DNA of 33,824 nucleotides. It comes from Planctomycetaceae bacterium. Lineage in GTDB: Bacteria > Planctomycetota > Planctomycetia > Pirellulales > Pirellulaceae. How positions within the stretch are numbered: the first letter of the stretch is position 1; the number at the start of each line of letters is the position of its first letter. Below are positions 1-8,186 of the stretch, piece after piece. A model generated the notes under the pieces. It made no database searches, was not told the origin of the DNA, and saw nothing but the letters and a program-made list of their open reading frames with translations. The position numbers and the translations under genes are program-made. The stretch lies in assembly GCA_002726515.1 (NCBI GenBank), contig PBTE01000133.1, forward strand, positions 1 to 33,824, given 5' to 3'.

Positions 1-1179
1 CTGACCTATTTGACGACCGATTTACAGGACGTGCGGATGCCAGTCCAATTCGAATGCCCTCATTGCCTGGTGCTGATCGACCAAACCAAGGAAAACCGCG
101 CCCTGCCGCGCGTCACCTGTCGGAAATGCGGAAAAGATTTTTCGACCCAATGGGCGCAAACGGAGGAAGACCGGGCATTGCCACGTGGTGCGGCCGTGAG
201 CGAACGATTCGATTTGGCCCGTAAATTCTGTAATAAACTGTGGAATGCGTCACGATTCTCGCTGATGAACCTGAGCGGCTACACCGACGGGCCCATCGAC
301 CTCGGCAAGTTGACACTTGAAGATCGCTGGATCCTGAGTCGACTGAGTACGGTGACGCAGCAAGTCACTGAGGCACTGGAAGGATACCACTATTCCGAAG
401 CCGCACGCACACTTTACGGTTTCGCCTGGGATGACTTTTGCGATTACTACATCGAGATGGCCAAGGTCCGGTTGTCAGCCACCGACGGTCAAACCACGAC
501 CCAACGCGTTCTGGCCCATGCGCTCGACACACTCTTGCGCCTACTGCATCCCATGATACCCTTTGTAACGGAAGAAATCTGGCAACTGTTGGGGCAAGCC
601 GCTCCACAGCGGGGTCTCGACACAACAGATGAACCATCGACATTCCTGATGGCCGCTCCCTGGCCAAGCGTCCTGCCCCAATGGCAGGATGAGCAGACCG
701 AACAACGCTTCGAGCGATTCAAGGATGTCCTTCGAGCCCTGCGACGAATACGCTCGGATCAGAACATTTCCAAGCGTAAACCGATTAAGTTTTCCGTCCG
801 CTGCGATGCAGAAACGGTCGAATTGTTGCAACCGCTAGCGGCTTACTTTGAATCCCTGGAGTTTGCGACCGGGACCGCTTGGGGCGCGCAAGTAGAACCT
901 TCGCCAAGCTGTGCTCAGGTGAAGCTGGCTGACATGGAAATTTTCGTGGACCTGGCGGGGTTGATCGATGTCGAGGCAGAAATGACCCGGCTGAAGAAAG
1001 AACTCGAAAGGGTTCACAAGCAGATTTCTGGAAAAGAACAAAAACTATCCAACGCGAATTTCGTTGATCGAGCGCCAGCCAACATTGTTGATCGAGAACG
1101 CAGCAGTTTACTTCAGTTGCAGCAACAAGCGACATCCCTGGAAGCTGCGCTGGAAACGAACGGCCAGGGCGGGGATTAA
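1..1179 (+). CDS. valS: Valine--tRNA ligase, C-terminal part (5' end outside window)
   Basis: Charges tRNA-Val with valine in the cytoplasm. The reading frame is open from base 1, so the Rossmann catalytic domain with HIGH and KMSKS lies upstream; the TTG at 10 is only the first possible start in view. What is visible begins just after the catalytic core (QDVRMPV) and then shows a zinc-ribbon-like insert with CPHC and CRKC (Cys16, 19, 37, 40 counted from base 10). The anticodon-binding helical domain follows (about 60-250, with FCNKLWNASRF and PMIPFVTEEIWQLL). The end is a coiled-coil tRNA-binding arm (about 318-385, with LIDVEAEMTRLKKELE and NFVDRAPANIVDRE), the normal ValS terminus. The order and motifs are those of ValS rather than IleS or LeuS. 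The zinc ribbon at this position is unlike E. coli ValS. Confidence 0.95.
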   Translation: MTYLTTDLQDVRMPVQFECPHCLVLIDQTKENRALPRVTCRKCGKDFSTQWAQTEEDRALPRGAAVSERFDLARKFCNKLWNASRFSLMNLSGYTDGPIDLGKLTLEDRWILSRLSTVTQQVTEALEGYHYSEAARTLYGFAWDDFCDYYIEMAKVRLSATDGQTTTQRVLAHALDTLLRLLHPMIPFVTEEIWQLLGQAAPQRGLDTTDEPSTFLMAAPWPSVLPQWQDEQTEQRFERFKDVLRALRRIRSDQNISKRKPIKFSVRCDAETVELLQPLAAYFESLEFATGTAWGAQVEPSPSCAQVKLADMEIFVDLAGLIDVEAEMTRLKKELERVHKQISGKEQKLSNANFVDRAPANIVDRERSSLLQLQQQATSLEAALETNGQGGD

Positions 1180-1331
1180 AAACGTAGGTGGCTTGAGCGC
1201 ATGGTAATACGTGTCATCCTAAGGTAGGCTCAGAATGACAACTGGTCGCCAAAAGAGACTGCCGACAAGAAATAATCATTCTTCGAGTTGTTCCTGAACC
1301 ATCAAAACGAAGTAAGCAGGGAGAATTTAGG

Positions 1332-2576
1332 ATGCCGGAACAACATGTCGTGATGCAATCGATTTCGTGGCGGGATTTCTGTCCCTGGCTCATCCTTGTC
1401 CGCTGCTTCCGACTGGCCATTAGTTTTCAGTTGTTGTCCCTCGCTACGTTGGCAGTGCTCTTGACTCCCGTAGGCTGGTGGTTGTGTGGGCAACTGTTGT
1501 TTGAAGTCGACGATGGGAATTTCAAGAATACGGCTGACAATAATTATACCAGTCAAATCATCAACGAGTTGGCTAGTTGGCCGTCCGCTCAGGCAGTGAC
1601 GATTCCTCCGCATGTGCCACGGTCACCTGAAGAAAGTAATCATTTCTATCAAGCCGTCTTTCGGATCGTCAGCCATGGCCCGGTGCTGGGTGTTTGGCGA
1701 CGTCTGAACTTGCCGTTTCGCCATTTACTAGGGGAACAAGAACAAACCTTGTCTCGTTTTACCTACTTTTTGGTCGGTGGCTTGTGGACAATGCTGGTGT
1801 GGTCGTTCTTTGGAGGTGCGCTCACGCGCTCAGCGGCGCTCCAGTTATCAGCAGAAGAGCGGCCTTCCTTTCGGGAGGTGTTGAATCATGCCACAAGTAA
1901 ACTCGGTTCTTACTTTGCAGCACCGTTTTTGCCGATGCTGTTGGTGACCGCTGCGGCCCTCCTGGTGATGTTTAGCACGGGCCTGCTTTCCCGCTGGGAT
2001 ACCTCGTTGTGGCTGGCCGGTATCCTGTTGGGCCCCAGTCTGTTGATCGTGATGATTGCGATGATCGTGTTGTTAGGCCTTTACTTGGGATGGCCACTGA
2101 TGTGGGGTGCAATCAGTACCGAGGGGACGGACGCATTTGACGCGATCAGCAGATCCTACAGCTACACGTTTCAACGCCCGCTGCACTACCTTTTCTATAT
2201 CGCAATAACAGTGATTTTGGGATCGCTGGGCTGGTATTTCGTACATTATTTCGCAGAAGGTGTGATTGGGTTCTGCTTCTGGATCATTTCCTGCGTGGCC
2301 GGACTGGACCGTGTCGAGTTGCTTCGCGGTGATGGACCTGTCAATTCACTTGACTCCCAGTGGCTACTGGTGGGATCTAAGATCGTCAGTTTTTGGATCA
2401 AGCTGGTCCGGGCTGTCGCATTGGCCTTCACTTTCAGTTTTTTCTGGTCCTCTTTGTCAGCAATCTACCTTCTTTTGCGGCGTGATGTGGATCACACAGA
2501 ATTGGATGAAATCTACCTGCAGGTCCAAGAGGAGCAGGGCGATTTTCCTTCCTTCGAAACCCAAGCATCTAAATGA
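1332..2576 (+). CDS. Polytopic membrane protein of unknown function
   Basis: I do not recognise a characterised family. The 414-residue protein has hydrophobic stretches near residues 33-57, 143-163, 194-219, 225-256 (long, probably two spans), 283-320 (probably two) and 359-381, so it is an integral inner-membrane protein with about six to eight helices. A hydrophilic loop at 58-140 probably faces outside the membrane core. A conserved-looking block, DAISRSYSYTFQRPLHY, precedes the fifth hydrophobic region, and the C-terminal tail is short and acidic. The ATG at 1332 is preceded by AGGGAG about nine bases upstream, which supports this start. It lies 186 bases upstream of a membrane-anchored Ser/Thr kinase on the same strand. 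A shared role with the kinase is possible but only inferred from position. Confidence 0.8.
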   Translation: MPEQHVVMQSISWRDFCPWLILVRCFRLAISFQLLSLATLAVLLTPVGWWLCGQLLFEVDDGNFKNTADNNYTSQIINELASWPSAQAVTIPPHVPRSPEESNHFYQAVFRIVSHGPVLGVWRRLNLPFRHLLGEQEQTLSRFTYFLVGGLWTMLVWSFFGGALTRSAALQLSAEERPSFREVLNHATSKLGSYFAAPFLPMLLVTAAALLVMFSTGLLSRWDTSLWLAGILLGPSLLIVMIAMIVLLGLYLGWPLMWGAISTEGTDAFDAISRSYSYTFQRPLHYLFYIAITVILGSLGWYFVHYFAEGVIGFCFWIISCVAGLDRVELLRGDGPVNSLDSQWLLVGSKIVSFWIKLVRAVALAFTFSFFWSSLSAIYLLLRRDVDHTELDEIYLQVQEEQGDFPSFETQASK

Positions 2577-2762
2577 TGCGGCCAGGAACAAGTCGACGCC
2601 AGTTCAACTTGTGAATAAGCTGGTTCTCCACCCGATCAGACCGTCTTTTTCAAAACTTGTTGCGCAACGTTCGAAAACCGCTCGGAACCAGATGTGAGTC
2701 AACGGGGTTGATACGACAGCATGAACTAGTGTTGAACGATAAGCTACGGTAACTAACCCGGG

Positions 2763-4574
2763 ATGCCCTCTTCGCCACTTCCTCCTGACAACCTCTTCGC
2801 GAGAATCATGTCGATAGAAAATCTGGGACCGTACCAAATTGAGAATCCCATTGGACGAGGCGGAATGGGTACGGTTTATCGTGGAGTGAACAAGGACACG
2901 GGTGAACCTGCGGCTGTCAAAGTACTGTCGTCTCTTCTGGCAGCTGACGAAGCGTTTCGAGATCGTTTTGACGCTGAGATCGAAACACTCCGCGCGCTCA
3001 AGCATCCCAACATCGTTCAGCTGTACGGGTACGGTGAAGAGGATGGTCATGTGTTCTTCGCCATGGAGTTAGTGGAGGGGACCAGCCTAGAAGAAGAATT
3101 GCAAAACGGTCGCCGTCTCGAGTGGCGTGAAACCCTGCGGATCGGCGTGGAGGTCTGCCGCGCATTGAAGCACGCACACGACTGCGGTGTTATCCATCGG
3201 GATCTGAAGCCCGCCAACTTGCTGTTGACTCAAGACGAGCAAATCAAACTGACAGATTTTGGGGTCGCTAAACTATTCGGCCATACGCAAATGACGGCAT
3301 TTGGTGGCGTGCTGGGTACAGCCGACTACATGGCCCCAGAGCAGGCTGAAGGCCGCCCCGTAACCCCCCGATCCGACCTCTACAGTCTGGGCAGTGTACT
3401 CTACGCCCTGCTCACTGGAAGGCCGCCTTTTCGAGGTAAATCGATGGGTGAGGTCCTACACCTGTTGCGCTACGCCGAACCCAAACCGGTACGCAATCGG
3501 AACCCCGAGGTTCCGGCAGCTCTGGAAAAAATCATCATCCAACTTCTAGAAAAAGATCCCCAGAAACGGATTCCTACGGCCCTCGCCCTGTCCAACGTAT
3601 TGCAGGCCACCGAACATGCTCTCTCTTTGACTTCCCAAGAGGAAGCACTGGAATCGTCCCCATCGGCTCCAGCAAAAAAGCTCGACCCTGCTCCCAGCCT
3701 GGATACGGAAATCGATGTCACTGCGTTGCTCGATTCAGATGTGCCAACACAAGCCAATGCAGTTCCCGAAGTCGTTAAGGAAAATCAACCAGTCACAGAG
3801 AAGCAAGCAACGCAGCCGGTCGACAGTCATTTTACAACGGTCGATGAAAAAGAGCTTGGCCAGCGACCGGTCTACAGCAGCCAGGAACCGGATGGGAAGT
3901 CGCTGTGGATGAAGGTCCTCATTGGCGTGGGGCTCTTTGGCATTGCCGCTGCGAGCATCTGGTATGTGTCTCTTCCGGTTCCTGCACCCGATGCCGATCG
4001 GTTGTACGCCCAGATTGAACCGGTTGTTAGCGCAAACAACAGCCTGCTGCTGTTGCAGTCTGAAGAACTGCTACGACAGTTCGTCGAACGCTTTCCGAAG
4101 GACGAACGCTCGAAAGAAATCAACACCTTGCTCCTGCGTATGGACCTGCAGCGGCGGCGCAACAGCTTTGAAATTAAGGCAAAAAAAAGATTGCTTTCCA
4201 ACTCACTCTCGTCGGTCGAGCAAGCCTATTGGGAATTACTGCAAATGACCAATCCCGAAGAAAAATTAGTTCGTCTCGAAGCATTGCTTGATTTATACGG
4301 TTCAGAGACAGATTCCGATGAGAACTCGAAGCGTTGCCTGGAACTTGTTGAACTTGAAACCCGGGTGCTGCACAATCAACTGGATGCCTACAGCAAAAGT
4401 CATCGCCAGACACTGGAGAAACGATTGCTGGCGGCCCAACAGCTGGCCGAGACCGATCCCGAACAAGCTCGTGCCATCTGGAAGGGAATCATCACGCTTT
4501 ACGCAGAAAAGTCCTGGGCTAGAAAAATCGTCCGGCAGGCTAGAGAATCATTACAGGGAGAAACAACTGAATGA
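2763..4574 (+). CDS. Membrane-anchored Ser/Thr protein kinase (PknB-type) with C-terminal extracytoplasmic region
   Basis: Phosphorylates Ser/Thr in target proteins, probably in response to an envelope cue. The kinase domain spans residues about 24-290: Gly-rich loop GRGGMG (31-36), ATP lysine K53 in AVKVL, catalytic loop HRDLKPAN (145-152, base D147), DFG (165-167), APE (191-193) and the structural Asp in DLYSLG (205). All residues needed for activity are present. A Pro/Glu-rich linker (about 295-380) leads to one membrane helix (about 383-403). A roughly 200-residue C-terminal region with charged amphipathic helices (coiled-coil-like) should lie outside the cytoplasm; it has no PASTA repeats and I do not recognise it. 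The start could instead be the ATG at 2808 (residue 16), just before the kinase fold; neither has a clear Shine-Dalgarno. Such kinases are abundant in planctomycetes. Confidence 0.93.
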   Translation: MPSSPLPPDNLFARIMSIENLGPYQIENPIGRGGMGTVYRGVNKDTGEPAAVKVLSSLLAADEAFRDRFDAEIETLRALKHPNIVQLYGYGEEDGHVFFAMELVEGTSLEEELQNGRRLEWRETLRIGVEVCRALKHAHDCGVIHRDLKPANLLLTQDEQIKLTDFGVAKLFGHTQMTAFGGVLGTADYMAPEQAEGRPVTPRSDLYSLGSVLYALLTGRPPFRGKSMGEVLHLLRYAEPKPVRNRNPEVPAALEKIIIQLLEKDPQKRIPTALALSNVLQATEHALSLTSQEEALESSPSAPAKKLDPAPSLDTEIDVTALLDSDVPTQANAVPEVVKENQPVTEKQATQPVDSHFTTVDEKELGQRPVYSSQEPDGKSLWMKVLIGVGLFGIAAASIWYVSLPVPAPDADRLYAQIEPVVSANNSLLLLQSEELLRQFVERFPKDERSKEINTLLLRMDLQRRRNSFEIKAKKRLLSNSLSSVEQAYWELLQMTNPEEKLVRLEALLDLYGSETDSDENSKRCLELVELETRVLHNQLDAYSKSHRQTLEKRLLAAQQLAETDPEQARAIWKGIITLYAEKSWARKIVRQARESLQGETTE

Positions 4575-4609
4575 AAGACCGGCACGATCGGGGTCTGCCA
4601 TCGGTCTTT
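4574..4609. terminator. Candidate bidirectional terminator hairpin between convergent genes
   Basis: An 8-base inverted repeat, AAAGACCG (4574-4581) and CGGTCTTT (4602-4609), lies directly after the kinase stop codon and before the end of the convergent membrane-protein gene at 4649. The A-rich left arm and T-rich right arm mean that either strand ends the stem with CTTT. The loop is long (20 bases) and there is no long U tract, so termination is plausible but unproven. Confidence 0.4.
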
Positions 4610-4648
4610 GTGGAGGAACCGGCCAACAAAACACGTCATGCGGAGCAG

Positions 4649-5335
4649 TTAAATGCGCAGCAGGTCCAGCAGAGCCTGATGCAGTTGCTGCTGATTTCCG
4701 AAAAGCTCCCCAAAGATCCGCAGTGACATGGCCAACGCGATCAGGAAGTAACCGAATGCCAGCGGGTTCAACGGTGATCGCTCCTGTTTCAGCGAATCCC
4801 GGAGTGTTTTCCGAAGGAGCTTCCAACCCAGTGGGTCTTGGCGTGGACCAGCCGAGACAAGTTGGATGCAACGTAGCCGGCTGTTCGCTTCTATAGTGAA
4901 ATGAATACCCAGGTTCGGTAACACGGCTGTTTCCCCCGCCCAGCGCACTCCTGGATCGATTCCCAACAGCAACTGCTCAAGCAACCGGTGCAGCTGCCGG
5001 ACCTCCAGGTTATAAATCACCAGCCTGGGCCTTCTGGATAGCGCAATCCAGATCACGATTAACCAATAGAACATAATGAGCAAGATCCAGACTCCGATAC
5101 CGACCCACTGAGAGATGTCGAAGAAAAAGAAAACTCCGTAGTACATCAGGTAACTGTTTGGATAAAACAATTCCAAAGGACCTATCACCACGAGGCCCGT
5201 AATCCCCAGGCCCAGAGCAATTGTGTCAAACGTTCCGGTACAGAGAGTGGAACGACGATTCATGTTGACGAGACCGAGCACCGCAGCGTAGACGACCAGA
5301 GGTATCAGAGCGATGGTTGTACGAAGTGGGTCCAT
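4649..5335 (-). CDS. Small integral membrane protein of unknown function
   Basis: I do not recognise this family. The 228-residue protein has four hydrophobic regions: about 6-25, 35-59, 63-102 (two helices, very rich in Phe/Trp/Ile) and 188-212. Between the third and fourth lies a soluble stretch of about 85 residues (105-187) with conserved-looking charged patterns, perhaps a small cytoplasmic domain. The gene is convergent with the kinase and shares a hairpin with it in the 74-base gap. The start at 5335 has no visible Shine-Dalgarno, so the N-terminus is uncertain, although the first hydrophobic segment begins immediately after it as expected for a membrane protein. Codon use and length look like a real gene, and the opposite strand offers only short shadow frames. 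Confidence 0.7.
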   Translation of the reverse strand: MDPLRTTIALIPLVVYAAVLGLVNMNRRSTLCTGTFDTIALGLGITGLVVIGPLELFYPNSYLMYYGVFFFFDISQWVGIGVWILLIMFYWLIVIWIALSRRPRLVIYNLEVRQLHRLLEQLLLGIDPGVRWAGETAVLPNLGIHFTIEANSRLRCIQLVSAGPRQDPLGWKLLRKTLRDSLKQERSPLNPLAFGYFLIALAMSLRIFGELFGNQQQLHQALLDLLRI

Positions 5336-5445
5336 GATGAGATAAAATTCAAGGAAGGGGACCGCGGGATGTTTTCGCTATGGGCGTGAAGAAATTCTGA
5401 AATGCAATGAATGCCTTGTCAAGCAGCAAACTGGTGTGTTGGGGC

Positions 5446-5468
5446 AAACCCGTGGAGGATGCGGGTTT
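5446..5468 (-). terminator. Candidate terminator hairpin after the gmd-waaA operon
   Basis: A perfect 7-base stem, AAACCCG (5446-5452) and CGGGTTT (5462-5468), with a 9-base loop lies about 75 bases past the waaA stop. Read on the minus strand the stem ends in TTT, but no long U run follows. It is the best terminator candidate for the three-gene envelope operon. A second hairpin, GGGTCG (5532-5537) with CGACCC (5545-5550), encloses the waaA stop codon itself. Confidence 0.4.
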
Positions 5469-5540
5469 CCTCGTTCAGTGATGTGTCCTGCCGTGTGAAG
5501 ACAACCGTTTCTCGATCTACGTGCAGTCCTTGGGTCGGTC

Positions 5541-7043
5541 CTAACGACCCGTCGACTGCATGAGTTTGCTGGCCGGCGGGGGAGCTTCTGTCAACGATCC
5601 CCGTGCATTGAACGGCTGGGATTTGGGAACTGCGGCTACACCGCCCGCTGGATGGGCGATGCAGCGGTCAATGATGGCGAGCGTTCGCTCCGTCGCTCCC
5701 GAACGTGCGGCTACAAATTGACGAGCCCGTCTGCCCGCCTCCTGCCTGTAACCGGGCTGGTGCAAACAGCTTTCTATAAAACTGGCGAGTTCCTGTTCAT
5801 TGCGGACAATGACTGCAGCCCGAGCGGCCAACATGGGTTGCACGATATTCCGGAAATCGGTTGTATTCGGGCCGAAGGCAACCGCTGTGCCGAACGCAGC
5901 CGGTTCAATCATGTTTTTTCCACGCCCTCCCCATAGACTTCCACCAACCCAGGCGATATGGCAGGTGCCCCACCAAGCGCCCAATTCGCCAATCTTGTCA
6001 ACCAGTAGAATTCGAGCCAATGGATCCGCCCCGGAAATATCCAGTTGGCTACGCAATTGCCAACGGTGTCCGCAACCTTGCAACAATTTGGCGATGGCCT
6101 GACAACGATCAACATGTCGCGGTGCCAGAATAAGCCGCAAGCGTGGATGTGCGGGGACGAGCCTCTGATAAGCGGTCAGTACCACGCTTTCTTCGCCCCG
6201 GCAGGTGCTGCCGGCCATGAAAACCATGTCGTCCTCATGAAACTCGGCCAGGTGCCGGAGGTGTTGCGAGAACTCATTTTGGGGATTGCTCTCTACCGCA
6301 GAATACTTCATTGAATCGACAATTCGAACACGTTGCGGGTCCGCACCTAGTTGGATGAAGCGACGAGCGTATTCAGATGACTGCACTCCGACAATGTCAA
6401 AGTGCCGCAGAGTATGACGAAAACAGGGTTGTATCCAGCGATAGTACCTGAAATCGCAGTCGGTCATCCTGCCATTTACCAGCAACACGGCACCCTTCTG
6501 ATGCTTGACACGCTGCACCAGATTCGGACAGAACTCGGAATCAGCCAAGATCAGCAATTGAGGTCGCAAACGTTGGACAGCCTTGCAGACCGACCAGCTG
6601 AAATCGACCGGCAAGGGAAACACATAAAGATCCGGAAAGAGACGCTGTGCCAACACATAGCCACTGCTTGTCGATGCCGAGATGATACAGACCCAATCCG
6701 GGTGCTGGTGTTGAAACTGTCTCACTAAGGGTTCAATCAGTTTGACCTCACCCAGGCTCGCCGCTTCAAACCATGCACAGGATCCGGATCCGTGGCGAAC
6801 AGCGACGAGGCCCAGCAGTCGAATTCCCAAGGTGCCACGATATTTTCCCCGTACAAAATAGCGAAAAGCTAGTCGTGGAAATGACCAAAGCAGTACACCC
6901 AGGTAAAACGTGTTCAACAACCAGTTGACCAACTTGGAAAACAACATGCGTAAGCTCGACGAAGGACTTAGAGAGCGTTTGTTTTTGGCCGGGATTAAAA
7001 GCAAGCTGCCTTTCCGGTCGGTAAAACGGGAAGTCGTGTCCAT
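5541..7043 (-). CDS. waaA: 3-deoxy-D-manno-octulosonic acid (Kdo) transferase-like GT30 enzyme
   Basis: In Gram-negative bacteria WaaA/KdtA moves Kdo from CMP-Kdo to lipid A precursors at the inner face of the inner membrane. The N-terminal anchor-like segment (about 38-60) is followed by FEAASLGEV, equivalent to the usual HAVSVGE with the catalytic Glu kept (about residue 100). Then come ISASTSSGY, a P-VDF segment, and ADSEFCPN in place of the usual ETExWPN. The donor-binding end is recognisable as GGSLWGG...IEPAAFG and FGPNTTDFRNI. I choose the ATG at 7043: AGAAGGA sits four bases upstream and the gene then begins 19 bases after the preceding glycosyltransferase. GTG 7046 or ATG 6947 (nearer to the usual family start) are alternatives. 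Length of about 500 residues exceeds the usual ~425 because of the N-terminus and a basic tail of about 40 residues. Exact acceptor in this organism is unknown. Confidence 0.88.
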   Translation of the reverse strand: MDTTSRFTDRKGSLLLIPAKNKRSLSPSSSLRMLFSKLVNWLLNTFYLGVLLWSFPRLAFRYFVRGKYRGTLGIRLLGLVAVRHGSGSCAWFEAASLGEVKLIEPLVRQFQHQHPDWVCIISASTSSGYVLAQRLFPDLYVFPLPVDFSWSVCKAVQRLRPQLLILADSEFCPNLVQRVKHQKGAVLLVNGRMTDCDFRYYRWIQPCFRHTLRHFDIVGVQSSEYARRFIQLGADPQRVRIVDSMKYSAVESNPQNEFSQHLRHLAEFHEDDMVFMAGSTCRGEESVVLTAYQRLVPAHPRLRLILAPRHVDRCQAIAKLLQGCGHRWQLRSQLDISGADPLARILLVDKIGELGAWWGTCHIAWVGGSLWGGRGKNMIEPAAFGTAVAFGPNTTDFRNIVQPMLAARAAVIVRNEQELASFIESCLHQPGYRQEAGRRARQFVAARSGATERTLAIIDRCIAHPAGGVAAVPKSQPFNARGSLTEAPPPASKLMQSTGR

Positions 7044-7047
7044 CACG

Positions 7048-7054
7048 TCCTTCT
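7048..7054 (-). promoter_or_regulatory. Ribosome binding site deciding the waaA start
   Basis: AGAAGGA on the minus strand lies four bases before ATG 7043 and only one base before GTG 7046. It sits inside the 19-base gap after the upstream glycosyltransferase, so translation is probably coupled. No comparable site precedes the internal ATG at 6947. Confidence 0.55.
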
Positions 7055-7062
7055 ATTGGAAC

Positions 7063-8181
7063 TCACCCCCATGACGGAGACGTGAAGACGGTTCTCCTCC
7101 GCAGGCGAGGTGATTCGGACGGGCAAGGATTTTGGACGCTGCGTGTGTCGCGGGTTGGAACGTGTCGGTCCAGGACCCGGTCACACGCATGGCAGACATC
7201 TTCAATACCGATGGCTCGCATGGCAGAGTTGTCCGCCGCTCGTCGAACCCGGCTGCTACCTTGTTGGTAATAGGATTGCACACAAACGTGGCCCTCTCCG
7301 TACGGTCCGCTCTTGGATCCACGGGTCGTACCGTGCAAACTTACGCACTTTGTGCCGACAGCGACTGCCAAATGCAGGGGGCCCGTGTCGGTGCCCACGT
7401 ACATCCGCGCCATCTCCAGCAAGGCACCGAGCTGTTGAAGTGATGTCTCTGGTGCCAGGCACAGACCACCATCGCTGCCGGCAACAATTTCAGCAGCCAG
7501 CCTTCGCTCTTCTGCCCCAGCCCAGACCACAACTCCCTGCAGTGACCAACGGCGCGACAGATGTCGTGCCACCGCAGAGAATCGATCCAGCTCCCACATT
7601 CGCGACGACCAACTTGCACCGGCATTTACCACATAAAACGTTGGTGCGAGTTGTTTCTGCCGAACAAAGTTGGCTGCCCAAGTTCTCGCGGTTTCATGTA
7701 TTGGCAGGTCAAATACAGCCTTCGGGTTGTGAATGTTCAGTGGTTGCAACAACTCCAAGTATCGATCGACCACATTTTCAGTGGTCCGCTGAACCAAACA
7801 ATTATTCAACCAGGGACTGAGTTCACGTCCCTGACCCACCTTGAACCCAATGCGGTTCTTGGCGCCGGAAAGCCATGCCAATAGAGAACTTTTGGAAAGT
7901 CCCTGCGGGTCCAGCGTATAGTCAAACCGCCAGCGCCGCAGTTCGTTCCTCACAGACCATACGCGGGATGGCGAGGAGTACCAAGTTCTGGGAATGACGA
8001 TCAATTCGTCCAACGCCGCATGCCCTTCGAGCAACGTAGCCACGGGGGGTTCAACGATCCAGGCGATAAAGGCCCCGGGAAAAGCATGCCGCAGTGCACT
8101 CAGCATCGGTACGGTTTGTATGCAATCGCCAATGTGACTGAGACGTGTGATCAGAAAACGCGGCGATGAAGAATTCGTCAT
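7063..8181 (-). CDS. Glycosyltransferase family 9 (heptosyltransferase-like)
   Basis: GT9 enzymes transfer heptose from ADP-heptose to the growing LPS core on the cytoplasmic face. This 372-residue protein has the family's N-terminal signature LITRLSHIGDCIQTVPML, where Asp19 matches the catalytic Asp of WaaC/WaaF. It also has DPQGLSKSSLLAWLSGA, GASWSSRMWELDRF in the nucleotide-binding half, and the hallmark GTDTGPLHLA (263-272) followed by SLHGTTRGSKSGPYG. The last 40 or so residues are basic and Ser/Pro-rich, past the fold. It starts five bases after the gmd stop and ends just before waaA, so the three genes form one operon for envelope sugar assembly. Whether the donor is heptose or another sugar cannot be read from the sequence; WaaF-like is the safest label. 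Confidence 0.9.
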   Translation of the reverse strand: MTNSSSPRFLITRLSHIGDCIQTVPMLSALRHAFPGAFIAWIVEPPVATLLEGHAALDELIVIPRTWYSSPSRVWSVRNELRRWRFDYTLDPQGLSKSSLLAWLSGAKNRIGFKVGQGRELSPWLNNCLVQRTTENVVDRYLELLQPLNIHNPKAVFDLPIHETARTWAANFVRQKQLAPTFYVVNAGASWSSRMWELDRFSAVARHLSRRWSLQGVVVWAGAEERRLAAEIVAGSDGGLCLAPETSLQQLGALLEMARMYVGTDTGPLHLAVAVGTKCVSLHGTTRGSKSGPYGEGHVCVQSYYQQGSSRVRRAADNSAMRAIGIEDVCHACDRVLDRHVPTRDTRSVQNPCPSESPRLRRRTVFTSPSWG

Positions 8182-8186
8182 CGATC

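Noticed and set aside
4288-4896. A 202-residue plus-strand open frame running from the kinase into the convergent gap
   Set aside because: Its first half is a shifted reading of the kinase and the rest is antisense to the membrane-protein gene; the composition is not protein-like.
7110-7820. A 236-residue open frame on the plus strand
   Set aside because: It lies wholly antisense to the GT9 glycosyltransferase, whose motifs are clear, and its own translation is Arg/Pro-rich with no family character.
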